64,000 nucleotides of DNA from Hofstenia miamia (Eukaryota; Xenacoelomorpha; Acoela), in assembly GCA_004352715.1 (NCBI GenBank), contig SCFE01000005.1:2922266-2986265 (forward strand), in the 5' to 3' direction. Shown piece by piece: positions 12,250-23,220 of the stretch. The position numbers were made by a program, and so were the translations under genes. The stretch's first letter is position 1, and every line of letters begins with the position of its first letter. Below the pieces are notes generated by a model. It had not been told where the DNA came from. It ran no database searches and saw only the letters and a program-made list of their open reading frames with translations.

Positions 12250-13080
12250 AACTAAATCAAATCAACTGAATGGAAAAAACATATAGATGTAGAAAAACTG
12301 TCAATTAACATGGATAGATATGAATACTTATTATATTTAATAGTGGTAGCCAATTTCATCAAGTATTGTACAATGTCACCGTTGAAGAGATAACAAAAGA
12401 AAGTGGAAAATTCTAATTAACATATGGTTTCTACTAATAGGCATACCATTAAGAATCATTATGGGCAGAGGTATGTAATTTTAATCCAAGCTTTTCGAAT
12501 AATTAATGTTCATCACTGCAATGATACCTAGTACGGCCACAGCATAACACCTGCAATCAAATGGTGCAGTAGAAAGGTTAAACCAAACTCTCATTAAATT
12601 CATATGAGTAATAACTACTCAAATCAGTGGAAGAAATTGGTGAGATAAAAGTTAGACTACTACTACTACAACTCTTCTGTACATTCTACAAAAGGCATAG
12701 CTCCAATTAAAGCAATATTTTGGAGAGAGGTGTGCTCTACACTGACAATGTAATACAAACAATGTGAATCACATTACTAGTAATGTTGCTTAACAGCTAA
12801 CTACATGTTTAAACAATACACAAGATTATATGTACAAGCACAAAAAGTGCAGTTCATCAAGAATGAAACTTCAACAAGAAAATTTATGCTAAGTGGATGA
12901 TAGAGTCTATCCTTTTATTATTGTAACGCCCACAACTGAGGCTAAACAAGTCAGAAAAACCAAAAATGTGTAGTCTGGACCCTATATGATAGGGAAGGTA
13001 TTAATTAATAATAACTATTTACTTGACAATGGAAAAGTCTGAAATTTTTAGAACTTAAAGCATGATGCATGAGATAATAA
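12250..13080 (+). pseudogene. Ty3/gypsy integrase fossil
   Basis: Short frames broken by many stops match the integrase of the retroelements found at 31.9-64 kb. There is a VANFIKYCTMSPLK-like core strand (about 12346-12390), GIPLRIIMGRG (about 12440-12473) and SNGAVERLNQTLIKFI (about 12555-12605). A C-terminal segment similar to the GPY-type end (GPYMIGK, LLDNGKV) lies near 12980-13040. No LTR was seen nearby. This is an old intronic fossil with no functional protein. Sequence to about 13610 may continue into the third-ORF region of the same family, but only weakly. Confidence 0.65.
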
Positions 13081-13612
13081 TTAAATCTGTTTAAATGACA
13101 AAAAAATTCATGTTGAAATGTGCTAGTAATCCATGTTACCACAAAACACTGAAGCTTGATGTAATTGATAAAACCAACATCAAATATGTAGAAAATTCTT
13201 TAAAATATTTAAAACTATATTACAAAATGTGTTCAACCTAAAAGGGCATTTAAAAATATAAATATATTCAGTCCCACCAATTGGAAATCAGATGCTAACA
13301 ATAAATGTAGGAATGAAAAGTTTGAAAACAAAATTTTGTCAAAGAAGGAGAAGCTCCCCAAAAGTCAGAAGTCAAACAATCACCTAGCATGCAGCAGCAA
13401 TGAGAAGAAACACGATATGAACTAAACTTCCTTAAGAAAAAAATCACAGACCCTACATTTGCAAAATAAAATATATTCACCTGATACATCAGACATAGAC
13501 CATCTGATTTTTGTTTCTACCGTGATCCAGGGTAAAATGAGAAAGGCTGATCAGACTTATGCACCCCGTTCAATAACCAGTTTAATCATAACACCAAAAT
13601 CTGAAAAAGGAA

Positions 13613-13659
<47 letters not shown>
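13613..13659. repeat. (TA)n microsatellite, one interruption
   Basis: About 47 bp of AT repeat with a single G interruption. The 1.4 kb after it (to 15086) shows only chance ORFs and no recognised element. Confidence 0.95.
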
Positions 13660-15086
13660 ATGTATGTATAGCGAATTAAATTATTCAATTAAAAATTAAT
13701 AGGGTGTTATTGTTAAAATATAAATTATAAAACATAATTATTTTTAGTAACAAAATAGTTTTGTTAAAATCACTAATTGTATTTCGTGATATCATAAGCT
13801 CATAAATAATGCATTGAAGTTCGTATTTAGTGATGTAATAAATATTTACACCATATCTGTAAATTAAGATTTTTTACAAAAAGGAGAAGAAAACTTTGAG
13901 AGAGCGAAGCATTCGTGAAATTATATATTCTGAATAGGCTAAGCCATGCTGCAAATTTCATCTACGTAATTTTATTTTCTGCATGCTTAACTAAAAAATA
14001 CATTATTGCTACCTGCAAAGCGTGTATTTTTGTTGTTTCAAAATATATTATTAGTATTTTTCTTGATAGTTATGAGTTCACTCCCAATTTCTTTAGTCAT
14101 CATAAAGTTGTGAATGGTTAATAGAGTAATACTTACTTTCAGACCCTTTCAACACCATATTTTAAAACTATATCAATATTTTATATTTGCATCTCAGAAA
14201 AACTGTTCTTGATGCAAATCCTATGCGCCATTATGCATGCGTTTTTCTTTGCAAACAGAACTCAAGTATCATAATTATGTCGGGCTACCTATTCATATTG
14301 TACATTGATATTTTTAACATATTTTGTATTTGGAAGGTAATGGTATGTAATTTTGCTATATTGCTTTTTGGTGTGGAAAATTGGATATCTAAAATATTTA
14401 AGGATTTTAATTTTAAAATTTTCTTGCAAAGATAAAAAAATTCAATCATAATCGTTTCACAATGATGTATGAAGAACAATTTTGTTACAAATTTAAATTA
14501 TATTCAAATTTCTTTATTCACAAATATGAGAAAATTGATAAAATTGCTAAATTATGTTCATTCACAGTTTAGTAAATATTCAATAAGAATAGTAATTTAA
14601 AAATACCCAGTGCAAAATTTACAGGTATTTTTTGAAGTAAGTCAACACCTATTTAAAATTAGCAATTCATTTACCTGAACCTTTTCAACACACTTTCCAA
14701 TGCTATCACAATTTATAGCAATACATTGCAATATATGCATATTATTGCGAGCAGATTCTTTCCAATAAATTTTATGCAATATATTAACTGCAGTATATTG
14801 TATTACCAATTTATTATTGCAAGGCCCTGCTTTAAACCACATGCAAATATTAAAAATTACAATGTAAACACCTTACAAAACGTACTAACTGTAACACACA
14901 AAAACTTTCAAAACAGTCGTTCGATGATTAATAGACACACGAGCAATTCACGAAGCAGTCGTTTGATTTTAGTACCAGAATATAAATGTAGCTATACACT
15001 GCCAGAAGCAAAAAGCTTAATTGCTATGCAATATAACGCAATTATGTTGTTTATTGTAAATAGCATTTCATATCAAATTTATAGAG

Positions 15087-15486
15087 TAGTGGTTCTCAAC
15101 CTTTTTGGACTGTGACCCATCAATTCTATTTACAATGTGGTGGCGACCCCGCACCCTCCCCAACTAAATGTTTTTTGCTACTACATATAGGTTTTTTGGT
15201 TAAATTAAGCATACTCTGGATTCGAAGTCGTCTGAATTTGTGCACTTCTACAAATATATTTTTCCTCTAAAAAATTTTGTAAACTAAAATTGGCCACAAC
15301 TTCCACAATGCTTAAGATATTTTAACAGTTTTGGTATCATTTTTAACGCCTTTTCCTATTATCTTTATTAATATGCGTTTAATTATTTTCCTATCAAATA
15401 AATTGCATAATTCCCAGGAACTACGCAAAAGCTGCAAGTTGTTATTGAACTCGAAGGGGTCGCGACCCACAGGTTGAGAGCCGCTG
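15087..15486. mobile_element. Non-autonomous hAT element (MITE), 400 bp
   Basis: The left end TAGTGGTTCTCAACCT and the inverted right end CAGCGGCTCTCAACCT are the well-known hAT-type termini followed by GACCC-rich sequence. Flanking 8-mers TTATAGAG (15079-15086) and TTATAAAG (15487-15494) match at 7 of 8 positions and are the target duplication. There is no transposase, so it must have moved in trans. It lies in the GPCR intron near exon 1. The minus-strand ORFs over it are shadows. Confidence 0.88.
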
Positions 15487-15625
15487 TTATAAAGCTTATC
15501 CATTGCTGAGTTTCTAAGCAAATGCATATTTTATTATGCGGACGTCGGAAATTAACTAGAACAAATTCTAACATTCTTTGAATATTTATTGATATTTTTA
15601 AGTTTGTCACTATCAATGGAAAGGG

Positions 15626-15628
<3 letters not shown>

Positions 15629-15677
<49 letters not shown>
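15629..15677. repeat. (TA)n microsatellite
   Basis: About 49 bp of AT repeat with one G interruption. Confidence 0.95.
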
Positions 15678-15910
15678 ACGAAATTATAGGTAACATAAAC
15701 ACAAATATAAACATGCGCAATCATTTCTATGCCCATCACTGACTTAAATACATTACTGCAAGAGCCTATCTATGCAACAGCTAAATCAGCTGTGCCTTTC
15801 TCAGCGGGTAATTTTTCTCAATTCGTATAAGTTAACTAAGTTAGCCAGAAACAAATTTTGTTGAAAATACTAAAATGTTGCTTAATTATAGTGCTAGGAA
15901 ATAGGTTTAC

Positions 15911-16257
15911 CTGTCAAGTGTAATCAATATTACGTGAAACCAAGAACAGGAAATAAACGCCCACATTACGAAGGTGCTGTAAATAAGTCGACAATAGAGC
16001 TCACCAAATATATTACTTGGAGGTTCATACACAGGTTGTAGAGTTATCTTAAGCAAAAAGCATTTTGCAGTACACAAATCTACAAATGCCAAGCTTGCAA
16101 ATAATCTGTTAGATGATAATGTTTTCAACTCTTTACTTGATGCATATACAACGATTACAAATGCGTTGAGCAAAATTGCAACTATATTTTCAGTGAAGGA
16201 TATAGCAAGATACCAAAACGACTGTTCATTGAAAAACACTTCTTCTGTTTCGTTCAT
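15911..16257 (-). CDS. Class A GPCR, exon 1 (N-terminus, TM1-TM3)
   Basis: First coding exon. The ATG at 16257-16255 is the first in frame and is followed by a short extracellular tail with an NET glycosylation sequon at residue 2. TM1 contains N31 (LLNAFVIVVY, the position-1.50 Asn). TM2 contains LAFVD with D60 (position 2.50). A cysteine at 89 opens TM3 (ELYCRLIY) and can pair with the loop-2 cysteine in exon 2. TM3 ends in LDR. The donor CAG|GTAAAC starts the intron at 15910, between the second and third bases of the Arg116 codon. The frame then hits TAA two bases later, as expected for intron read-through. The exon is 347 bp. No TATA box is obvious upstream. Confidence 0.85.
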
Positions 16258-18222
16258 CTTTAAAATTTCTCACAATTTAGAGACTATTTATGCTGTATCC
16301 TGAAACAAATCTGATTGGCTAGTCAACTGACGAATTCCATAAAGGGCTGTGACTGCATTCCACAAAAACTAAAGAAATATACCAATATGTATTGAAGGTG
16401 AAGGAATGGATTTTTCAAAATTGCATTTTAAAGTTTACAACCCAAATAAATGAAAAGTCGACCATCATGTTTGAGAGGAGAACTACTGACGTAAGATCAA
16501 AATTTAAGCATTCCAAAATGCCTATTACACAAACAATCGATATGATTCCGAGCATTTTCCCACATTTTTCATTTGCATAACCATGGCCGGCGCTATATTA
16601 TTTTACTAGTTTCCTTTTTTAAAAATCGGCCAGTGAAAGTCCAGGGAATGTGTTATCTACGAAATTACTTGATAGATGAACTAGAAAACACGCCGAACCA
16701 TTGAGGATAAAGGGAGGACTAAAAAATTACAAATAAGTTCTTAACTACCCAATTATGCACTGAGCATTATATATATTCCTTTGCCCCCAACCACTAAAAA
16801 TATTTCTGTATAAGCTACTGAGCAGAAAGGAACTCACAATTCTTCAGACTGCAATTGACAGGCTTGCAGTTGTGTGTTTTCTTGGGAATGTTAACTCTGT
16901 TGTGTACACAATACAACATATTGGATAGGACATAAAAATCCAGCGTATCTAAATTTACAATTTTATCATTGTAATCATATTGTTCTTTTAATTTTCCACT
17001 TTTTCAAATTTTATTAATGTATATAAGGAAGAAAAATCCCATAAATAATTGATATGAAAATGAATACAAAATACATAGAAAATATTGCTTATATAAAAAA
17101 ATTTTTATGAATTAGATATACTTGTATACAAAATTATTTTCACCAACTTACGAATTTTAGGCATTAAGCCAAAATTTTACAAAAGAACACACTTTGAATT
17201 GCTTCTTTATACTTTATCATTTGCATAGTCAAGAATTGGTGAATTTTTTTCACTATCACAGTCTTAGTAAACATTTGGGAGACGTGTTGTTTACGGTTGC
17301 ATTTTCATTTGCTAACGTATTGAATTTGGATCAGTATCGGCGAATTTCTTAAAACTCACCGGCTAGATAATCGATTTTTTTATCTGAGCACATATAAACT
17401 ATTAAATATTATTGAATTTAAACAGCTTCCAAATTTCATTAAATTTGTTTATGAATTCTTGAAAAAAAGTCAAAAGTCATTGTTCATATACAAATAATAT
17501 ATCAAAATCAGAAGGCACCATAAAATAGAAGTATCTAATGTTTCAATTTATGTTTTCCTCTTAAAAAGATACCAGGCTGCTTATGATTAAGTTACCCATG
17601 AATTTTTTTAAAATCTATCATAATTTCCTAAAATTAGTTTAAGCGTTCATAACTCTGAAAAACAACACAATAGAGAAGTGTCTCAACTCTAATTTTTGAT
17701 GTAAGATTTTGATTTGTGTGAAATTTAGAGCCATGATTCTATTTGCAGCATTCCTTTCGTAATTTTTCGCAGTTTTCTAATGCTAAATTTGCATGACCAC
17801 TATACGTATTGACAATGCCAGAAAACTAAATAAATATTTGTAAATAATCAATTTGAATAATTAATGTTATCAATTTCACTTATGAAATTCTACAACAGAT
17901 GCAATGAGTGAAACATTGCCCATTTCAAAAATGTAAAAATGTTTTTCAGAAAGATACTGAATTTCTAATCACCTTCAAATTTAAAAGGATATAGAACATT
18001 TATTGATGTAATAATGACAAAAGCTTTGTTTTTGTAAAACTTATTTTATTTAATACTTAAATTTTGGGGGAGAAATGTTCTGTAGTCTTTTATACTTTTG
18101 CTAAGTTCATAAAATTTTTGAAGCAGAAAGAACTTGCTATCTTTAGCAAGGATAATAAGTCTAGAAATTTTATACAGAAGTAGATTGTTAAAGAAGTTAC
18201 TGCTATTAGATAAGAGAAAATT
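16258..18222. other. Upstream of GPCR, no gene recognised
   Basis: It should contain the GPCR promoter and 5' UTR, but no motif stands out. The plus-strand ORF at 16392-16580 has no recognisable content. A distant match to the 22.6-kb repeat (phrase about AAGCG...AACTCTGAAAAACAACA) lies near 17640. Confidence 0.4.
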
Positions 18223-19804
18223 TTGAATATGTCCAAGCATGAAGTATATGATGAAATGCATTCCCGTATTAAAGGAGAAAATATTAAGCCTACACTGATC
18301 TTGAAAGAGGCGAATGAGTTTAATAAATACTTTACTAGGCTTAATGAGGATAAGCCTAAGGATACGTTGCTCGTAGAATTATTTTTAGGAGAAATTGATC
18401 CTCCTCTACTTACATATTCAGATGTTACTGATGTCTTCAGAAAGGTAGCTAATACATCGAGAGGACTTGGTAGGATTCCATATAATCGTTCAAAAACGAT
18501 CTAAATGAACCATTCTATGAAATTGTTCAAAAGTGTTTTTCTGGATGCCGATATCCTTATAGCTGGAAGAAAGCTGTAGTTAGCCACATTCCCAAAGATA
18601 GAAAAACTAGTCAGAATGAAGCTTTACCGACCTATTGCTATTGCGCAAATTTCTGCACAGTGTCTAGACGAGATTGCCCTAGGTACCTGCTGGATTCATT
18701 TTCAACTGTAACTGATCCCATGCAATTTGAATATAAATTACATCGTTCCACGACAGATACACTTCGGTGCTCACCTGAATTCACTTCTACTGCACTCGAT
18801 AAACATGATTCCACAGTAGTAAACGCATTCTTCCTTGACTACTCGTCAGCGTTCAATACTGTGCTCCAGAATTCACTACGTAATGAAATAGGTCTTTTAT
18901 CTCCGTGGTTATCTACATTGTTGCATGAACATATGAATCGCCGGAGACAATGTATCAAAACGAAAAAAGAATTTACAGACTTTATTGATATTTACGTAGG
19001 GATACTTCAAGGTGGCCCTATATGTGGGCCATTATTCACAGAAGTCACAAATTCACTGAGATGGGAAACTATATGCCCTAAAAATCAGTGTAATATTTGC
19101 AAATATAGTGGCGACACAAGTATTTTGTATGACATATTCAAGACTAGTGCGATTTCTGATTATGAAGATTACCTTGACTGTGTTAGAAAGTTTATTGCTT
19201 TTTATGATTTCGAAAATCTTCATGCTAATTCCGTTGAAATCAGCTTTTGTCAAAAAGGTATAAAAAATGATCAACTATTAAAAGTTATTGGAAGAAAGAT
19301 TAGTAGTATTTGATAATGTAGTACCTCAACATACATTTGCTAGGTATCTTGATCTCTATTTTAACATGTATTAGAATTGGTTAACAAAGTAAATTTAATC
19401 ATTCGGGGGCTCACATTTTATATTGGATATATGAGAACCGATACAAAGCTATCAATTTTCCAGGCATATGTAGATCCAGATTATTTATATGCCTTAAAAG
19501 TTTAGGTTCCTGGGCTATCAGATGATTTACGAAAGAAACTAAGGAATCCAATCAAACTTTTTGCTAAATTTGCAAAACTTAATAAATGGATGTTATTGAA
19601 TACTGTACAGATCTTTTCGCCAAACAAATTGCTAAAACTACGATGAAAATCTTAGGTGACAATTGGCATTCCTTGCATGCAAGACTCAGCGAATGGCGAA
19701 GCAAAAAGACAACTCCTCAAGAGTATATTCTTTCTTCGTGTTGTATGGAAACTTTCAAGCGGTCCTATGTCTTTGCAGCTCTATGCTCTCTCAATAGCAA
19801 ATAA
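18223..19804 (+). pseudogene. CR1/L2-like LINE reverse transcriptase fossil
   Basis: Plus-strand frames (18223-18504, about 18500-18650 in a shifted frame, 18660-19313, 19586-19804) follow a non-LTR reverse transcriptase. They show an ANEFNKYFT-type segment upstream, an RT finger segment with YRPIAIAQIS-like text, FLDYSSAFNTV (first catalytic Asp, about 18833-18865), GILQGGPICGPLF (about 19000-19040) and a decayed YADD box reading YSGDTS (about 19103-19120). The C-terminal FKRSY segment (about 19755) is typical of CR1/L2/Rex elements. Stops, frameshifts and the altered catalytic box make it dead. The 5' end is missing. Its 3' end meets the ATT repeat and the R4-like element. Confidence 0.7.
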
Positions 19805-19880
19805 TGAACTGCTTAGATTTTATTATTATTTTCCTTGCATCTCACAGCTTCATGCTGGTATCTCTCTCAGATCGGGGAAC

Positions 19881-20263
19881 TCACCAGTTCCCAGAGAGTT
19901 TGAGAGCTTTCCTCAGGACTCTAGCTGTTCCTAACAATGCTGCCTTCTGTGCTACTGCTCCTCCCCACTTTGGTAGTCCCAACTCCTCCAAGTATCTCTT
20001 ACTTACGGCTCTTAGTGCTCCTACTACTACTGGGACTACTTCAACCTTCTTTAACTTCCACAGCCTTTCTATTTCCTCTGCTAATTCTCTATACTTGTTA
20101 TCTTCTCTTTCTCCTTGCTTTTTACATTCCTGTCCTTTGGTACTGCTATGTCTATCACAGTTCCCAATCTTTTCTCTTTGTCTACCACTACTATGTCTGG
20201 CTTTCGTGCTTCTATTACCTTGCTTGTCTGGATGTTGAAATCCCACAGTATCTTAACCTTCAT
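19881..20263 (-). pseudogene. Restriction-like endonuclease end of R4-like LINE
   Basis: Two overlapping minus-strand frames (20081-20263 and 19881-20246) give the C-terminal nuclease of site-specific LINEs. The first reads KILWDFNIQTSKVIEARKPD then IVVVDK...VIDIAVP, matching a PD-(D/E)XK core. The second reads KYRELAEEIERLW, VVPVVVGALRAVSK and LLGTARVLRKAL, the conserved tail. A frameshift separates them near 20090. In intact relatives this domain nicks the target site to prime reverse transcription. Confidence 0.7.
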
Positions 20264-20538
20264 TCGTCCCAGAACCTTACTGGGTCCCTGCCTGCTTTAG
20301 CCTTTCCTCCTGCATCTAGTTCTTTGTAGAATCTTCCTTCTTGGGTCTCAAATTTGATGTTTTCTCTTGCTTGCTTTGCTCTTGCCCTATACTTTCTCAG
20401 TTTCTCAGCTTCTGCGACTAATCTCTGCTTAAGCTCTTCTCTTGCCGTTTCTATAGTCTTCCCCTTACCTACCCTGCACCTTTCCTGCACAGCTTTACTT
20501 GTCCTGATCTTCCCAATTTGCTGCCTAATTTTTGCCAC
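20260..20538 (-). pseudogene. Linker segment of R4-like LINE, before missing RT
   Basis: 92 codons of basic helical sequence (RLVAEAEKLRKYRARAKQAR, then FYKELD and FWDE). In related elements this immediately precedes the reverse transcriptase. Here it stops at a TGA that overlaps the start of the endonuclease frame, placing the deletion junction at about 20262. Confidence 0.6.
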
Positions 20539-20559
20539 TTTATTCTCAATTCTTCTTTC

Positions 20560-21252
20560 CTATGCTGGCTTTCTGTCTCCCTTATCTTCTTTTCGCCTTT
20601 TCTTCTTCATGTCCAAGCCTACATTCTTCAGTACTTCCCATGCACCTGCATACACTAAGCTATTTACTTCTGTGACACTCCTAGCATTTATCCTCTCCAA
20701 CACTTTATTGACCTTTACTGTCTCTACTGCTAGCTTGCTTTTCTTAGCTCCTCTTGGAACTGGCAACCTAGTTCTGTCACCTATTTCTTCTTTCATCTTT
20801 TCCTTGATTGCTGCTTCAGTTTCTGCATCCACTGGTTCTGTTGCTTCCGCCACTTCTGCCTCAACGTCTATCACTTCATCTTCTTTTTGCTTAGCCTGTT
20901 CAACTCTCTTTTTCCCTTTACTCTCATCCAAATGCAACTTTCGCACTTGTCCTGTAAGCGTCTGCTGTGTAGCTTCTAATCCCATTCCTGCCTTCCTCCA
21001 TTTTTCCAACATTCTCTTCCTGTAACCCCTCTCATCTGGCCTGCTTCTTCTGTAACACTCCAACGCTGTCTTGTTCTGCTCATCTGTCCACTTGTGCCGT
21101 TGTCCATTTGTCTGTGTGAATCCTATACTGCCACTTCTCAAGTCCACACTCCCGATTGTGGAGTCCACCTGTTGTACGGAGATTCTTAGCCCCATCTGAC
21201 CAATGAAGGCCTGCCGGGGAATGAGGGCCTTTGCTCTTTCATGACTTGTCAT
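20560..21252 (-). pseudogene. N-terminal region of R4-like LINE protein
   Basis: 230 codons. A Myb/SANT-like segment near residues 50-100 reads RHKWTDEQNKTALECYRRS and RGYRKRMLEKW, as in the N-termini of R4/NeSL-type LINE proteins, and probably binds DNA. A charged, Glu/Lys-rich stretch follows. The frame ends 22 bases before the linker frame, so it is broken from it by a stop or frameshift. GC content is higher than in the neighbouring DNA, and the large plus-strand ORFs here are shadows. Confidence 0.65.
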
Positions 21253-21428
21253 CAGGGTTTGATTTTGTGTTTGATTTTGGACTCACATTGTCCTAGGATG
21301 TTGCCAACCAAGGCTTTAGAGTGTTTACTACCCTGTGAGCTAAGTCATCCAGTTGTTTTGTAACCACGATCACAGTTGCTTAACCTCAGCTTACCAATCT
21401 GCGTCTTTACCAACACGCCCCCTGCCCA

Positions 21429-21429
<1 letters not shown>

Positions 21430-21501
<72 letters not shown>
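21430..21501. repeat. (ATT)24 microsatellite
   Basis: 72 bp of perfect ATT units abutting the 5' end of the R4-like element. It may be the element's target repeat or the 3' tail of the plus-strand CR1/L2-like LINE. Confidence 0.95.
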
Positions 21502-21503
21502 GC

Positions 21504-21761
21504 GTCATTGAGAACGGTCGGGTTTCGCGTTCTCTCCTCGAAGCGTTAATTAATGATGTATTCGCTGGTGCTACAACACTGGAAGAGGCGTCTGCTTTCA
21601 TTGAGGCTAAAAAAAGAAGCCGCTACATCAAATGTTTTGCCGCTTCGACCAAAGTAATTCTTCCGAAGCTCTTCTATTTCTTTTCCGTCAGTGCATTCAA
21701 GATATTAAAGACATCTCTACTGAAACAGAATCCACTCATATGTCTCATATATAATCAGTAG
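21504..21761 (+). other. Unrecognised 85-codon open frame, GC-richer
   Basis: From the end of the ATT repeat a frame without an ATG stays open for 85 codons to TAG. It contains SRSLLEALINDVF and TTLEEASAFIEAKKRS, which look helical and protein-like. It has several CpGs and more GC than its flanks. I do not recognise the family. It may be a host exon, or the end of a mobile element cut by the repeat. Confidence 0.3.
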
Positions 21762-22430
21762 AATCAGAATCTTCAATGTGCAAAATATTTATTATGTTTC
21801 GTATAAAATTTATTATAAAATAACTTGCATTTTAATAAAATTATCCCTAATGTGACAATGTTTCTAATATTATTCATAGACAAAATATGTAATATTGCCA
21901 TATGCTATATACTTCCTGTTTAGCAAGTAAATTTGCAATCACATTCATCTCATTGCCATAATTTAAAATTTGCGCATGCTGGCAATTGAGTAATCGTTCA
22001 ATTTCATATAGATGTTCAATCGTAAATATGCTCCGAGAAGGACATGGGACTAAGATGTTGGAAAAGTTAAACCAATAACCTACCATTACGCAATAATGTT
22101 TGCAAATCAATCCAAATGCAATGCAAACTATAAACAATGTGTTGAAAATGAACCTTCCATATCAAGGACACAAATTGAGCGGAATTCGCACGAATGAATA
22201 AAAATATGCTGAATTGAATTCGGCCTAGGACGCACAACGCTTATCGGCCCGGTCCAGTTTGAGTCTAAATTTTCTGCTTATGTGTTTCTTTGAATATGCT
22301 TATCCTCATGTTTTTGTTAATAAAGATTTTCATCGTTGTCCAGGGTTGTTTGCTTTGCAATCGATATTTATTTTCATTGAAAAAACTGCTGGAAGTGTTG
22401 GATTATAGAACTAAAAAAATTTAGTAATTT

Positions 22431-22433
<3 letters not shown>
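21762..22433. other. No gene recognised
   Basis: AT-rich. The minus-strand ORF 21874-22137 has no known motif. Confidence 0.4.

Positions 22434-22464
<31 letters not shown>
22434..22464. repeat. (TA)n microsatellite
   Basis: About 31 bp of TA repeat. Confidence 0.95.
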
Positions 22465-22467
<3 letters not shown>

Positions 22468-22577
22468 TGTTATATTTCAATTTTAAGTTACAAACTAGTG
22501 CTTTAACATAGAAAAATTGCATAAAATACAAATAACTACTCAATAAACAATCAAATTGGTTTTTAAAAATATCGTAT

Positions 22578-23220
22578 ATATTTTAACCTTAAGCAGAAGG
22601 GGATTTCTTTAAATATTTGTGATCCTATAAAAAAATTTTTAAGCGCTTTTAGCTCAAAAACTATAAACGCTATGCTCAATCAGAAAGAACAACATGATAA
22701 AGGAGGGGCTCCTCTTTCTTTTTCACTTTTAATTCGCGAACAGCTTTCTTTCCCATCAAGATGACAGTTTAATGACATCAGAGGTCATTTTCAAAGTAAA
22801 TCTTAGGGAGTCGATGAGTACAATACATTTTATTGAAGTAGAAAACTTATAAAGTAGTGCTTCTAAAATCTTTGGGTTTCATTGAAGCAATAGAAATGTG
22901 ATAATTTTAAAATTGCTTCAAATAACCAAAACACAGTTTTTTTTGAATGGTTTATATAAAAAAGTGACTTAGAAAAAATTTAAATTGTATACTTTTGTTA
23001 GCTTAACTTTAAACAGCCCGGGGATTTTCGAAATATAATGAAAGTGCTCATAGCTCAAAAAACATTAACGCTATGCTAAATCTGAAAGCACCACTTGATA
23101 GAGGAGAGTCTTTTCAATAAGAGACAGCATGTTTTTGTTCTTAATCCGCGACCCACCTCTGTCCCTTTAGTCCCGCAAATTTTGACTTTGCCCACAGCAC
23201 AATTGATTTGTGATATCTTT
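22578..23220. repeat. Diverged direct repeat pair, about 425 bp apart
   Basis: Segments starting near 22578 and 23002 share an ordered set of phrases: GGGGATTT, then TAGCTCAAAAA, TAACGCTATGCT and a purine-rich AGGAG stretch. Identity is partial. The pair may be an old tandem repeat or two copies of one short element. Confidence 0.55.

Larger units (their letters stand above)
19812..21429 (-). mobile_element. R4/Dong-like LINE, RT region deleted
   Basis: Minus-strand non-LTR element of about 1.6 kb. It has a 5' leader (21429-21253), a Myb-like N-terminal region, a basic linker and a C-terminal restriction-like endonuclease. The roughly 500-600 residues expected between linker and endonuclease (palm, fingers, thumb) are absent. 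Its 3' end runs into AATAATAATAAAAT and its 5' end abuts a 24-unit ATT repeat, so it lies between triplet repeats as Bombyx Dong (R4 clade) does. A NeSL-like assignment is possible. Confidence 0.65.

Noticed and set aside
19804-21025. Long plus-strand frames of 130-223 codons at 19.8-21.0 kb
   Set aside because: Low-complexity Leu/Ser/Phe shadows of the minus-strand R4-like LINE.
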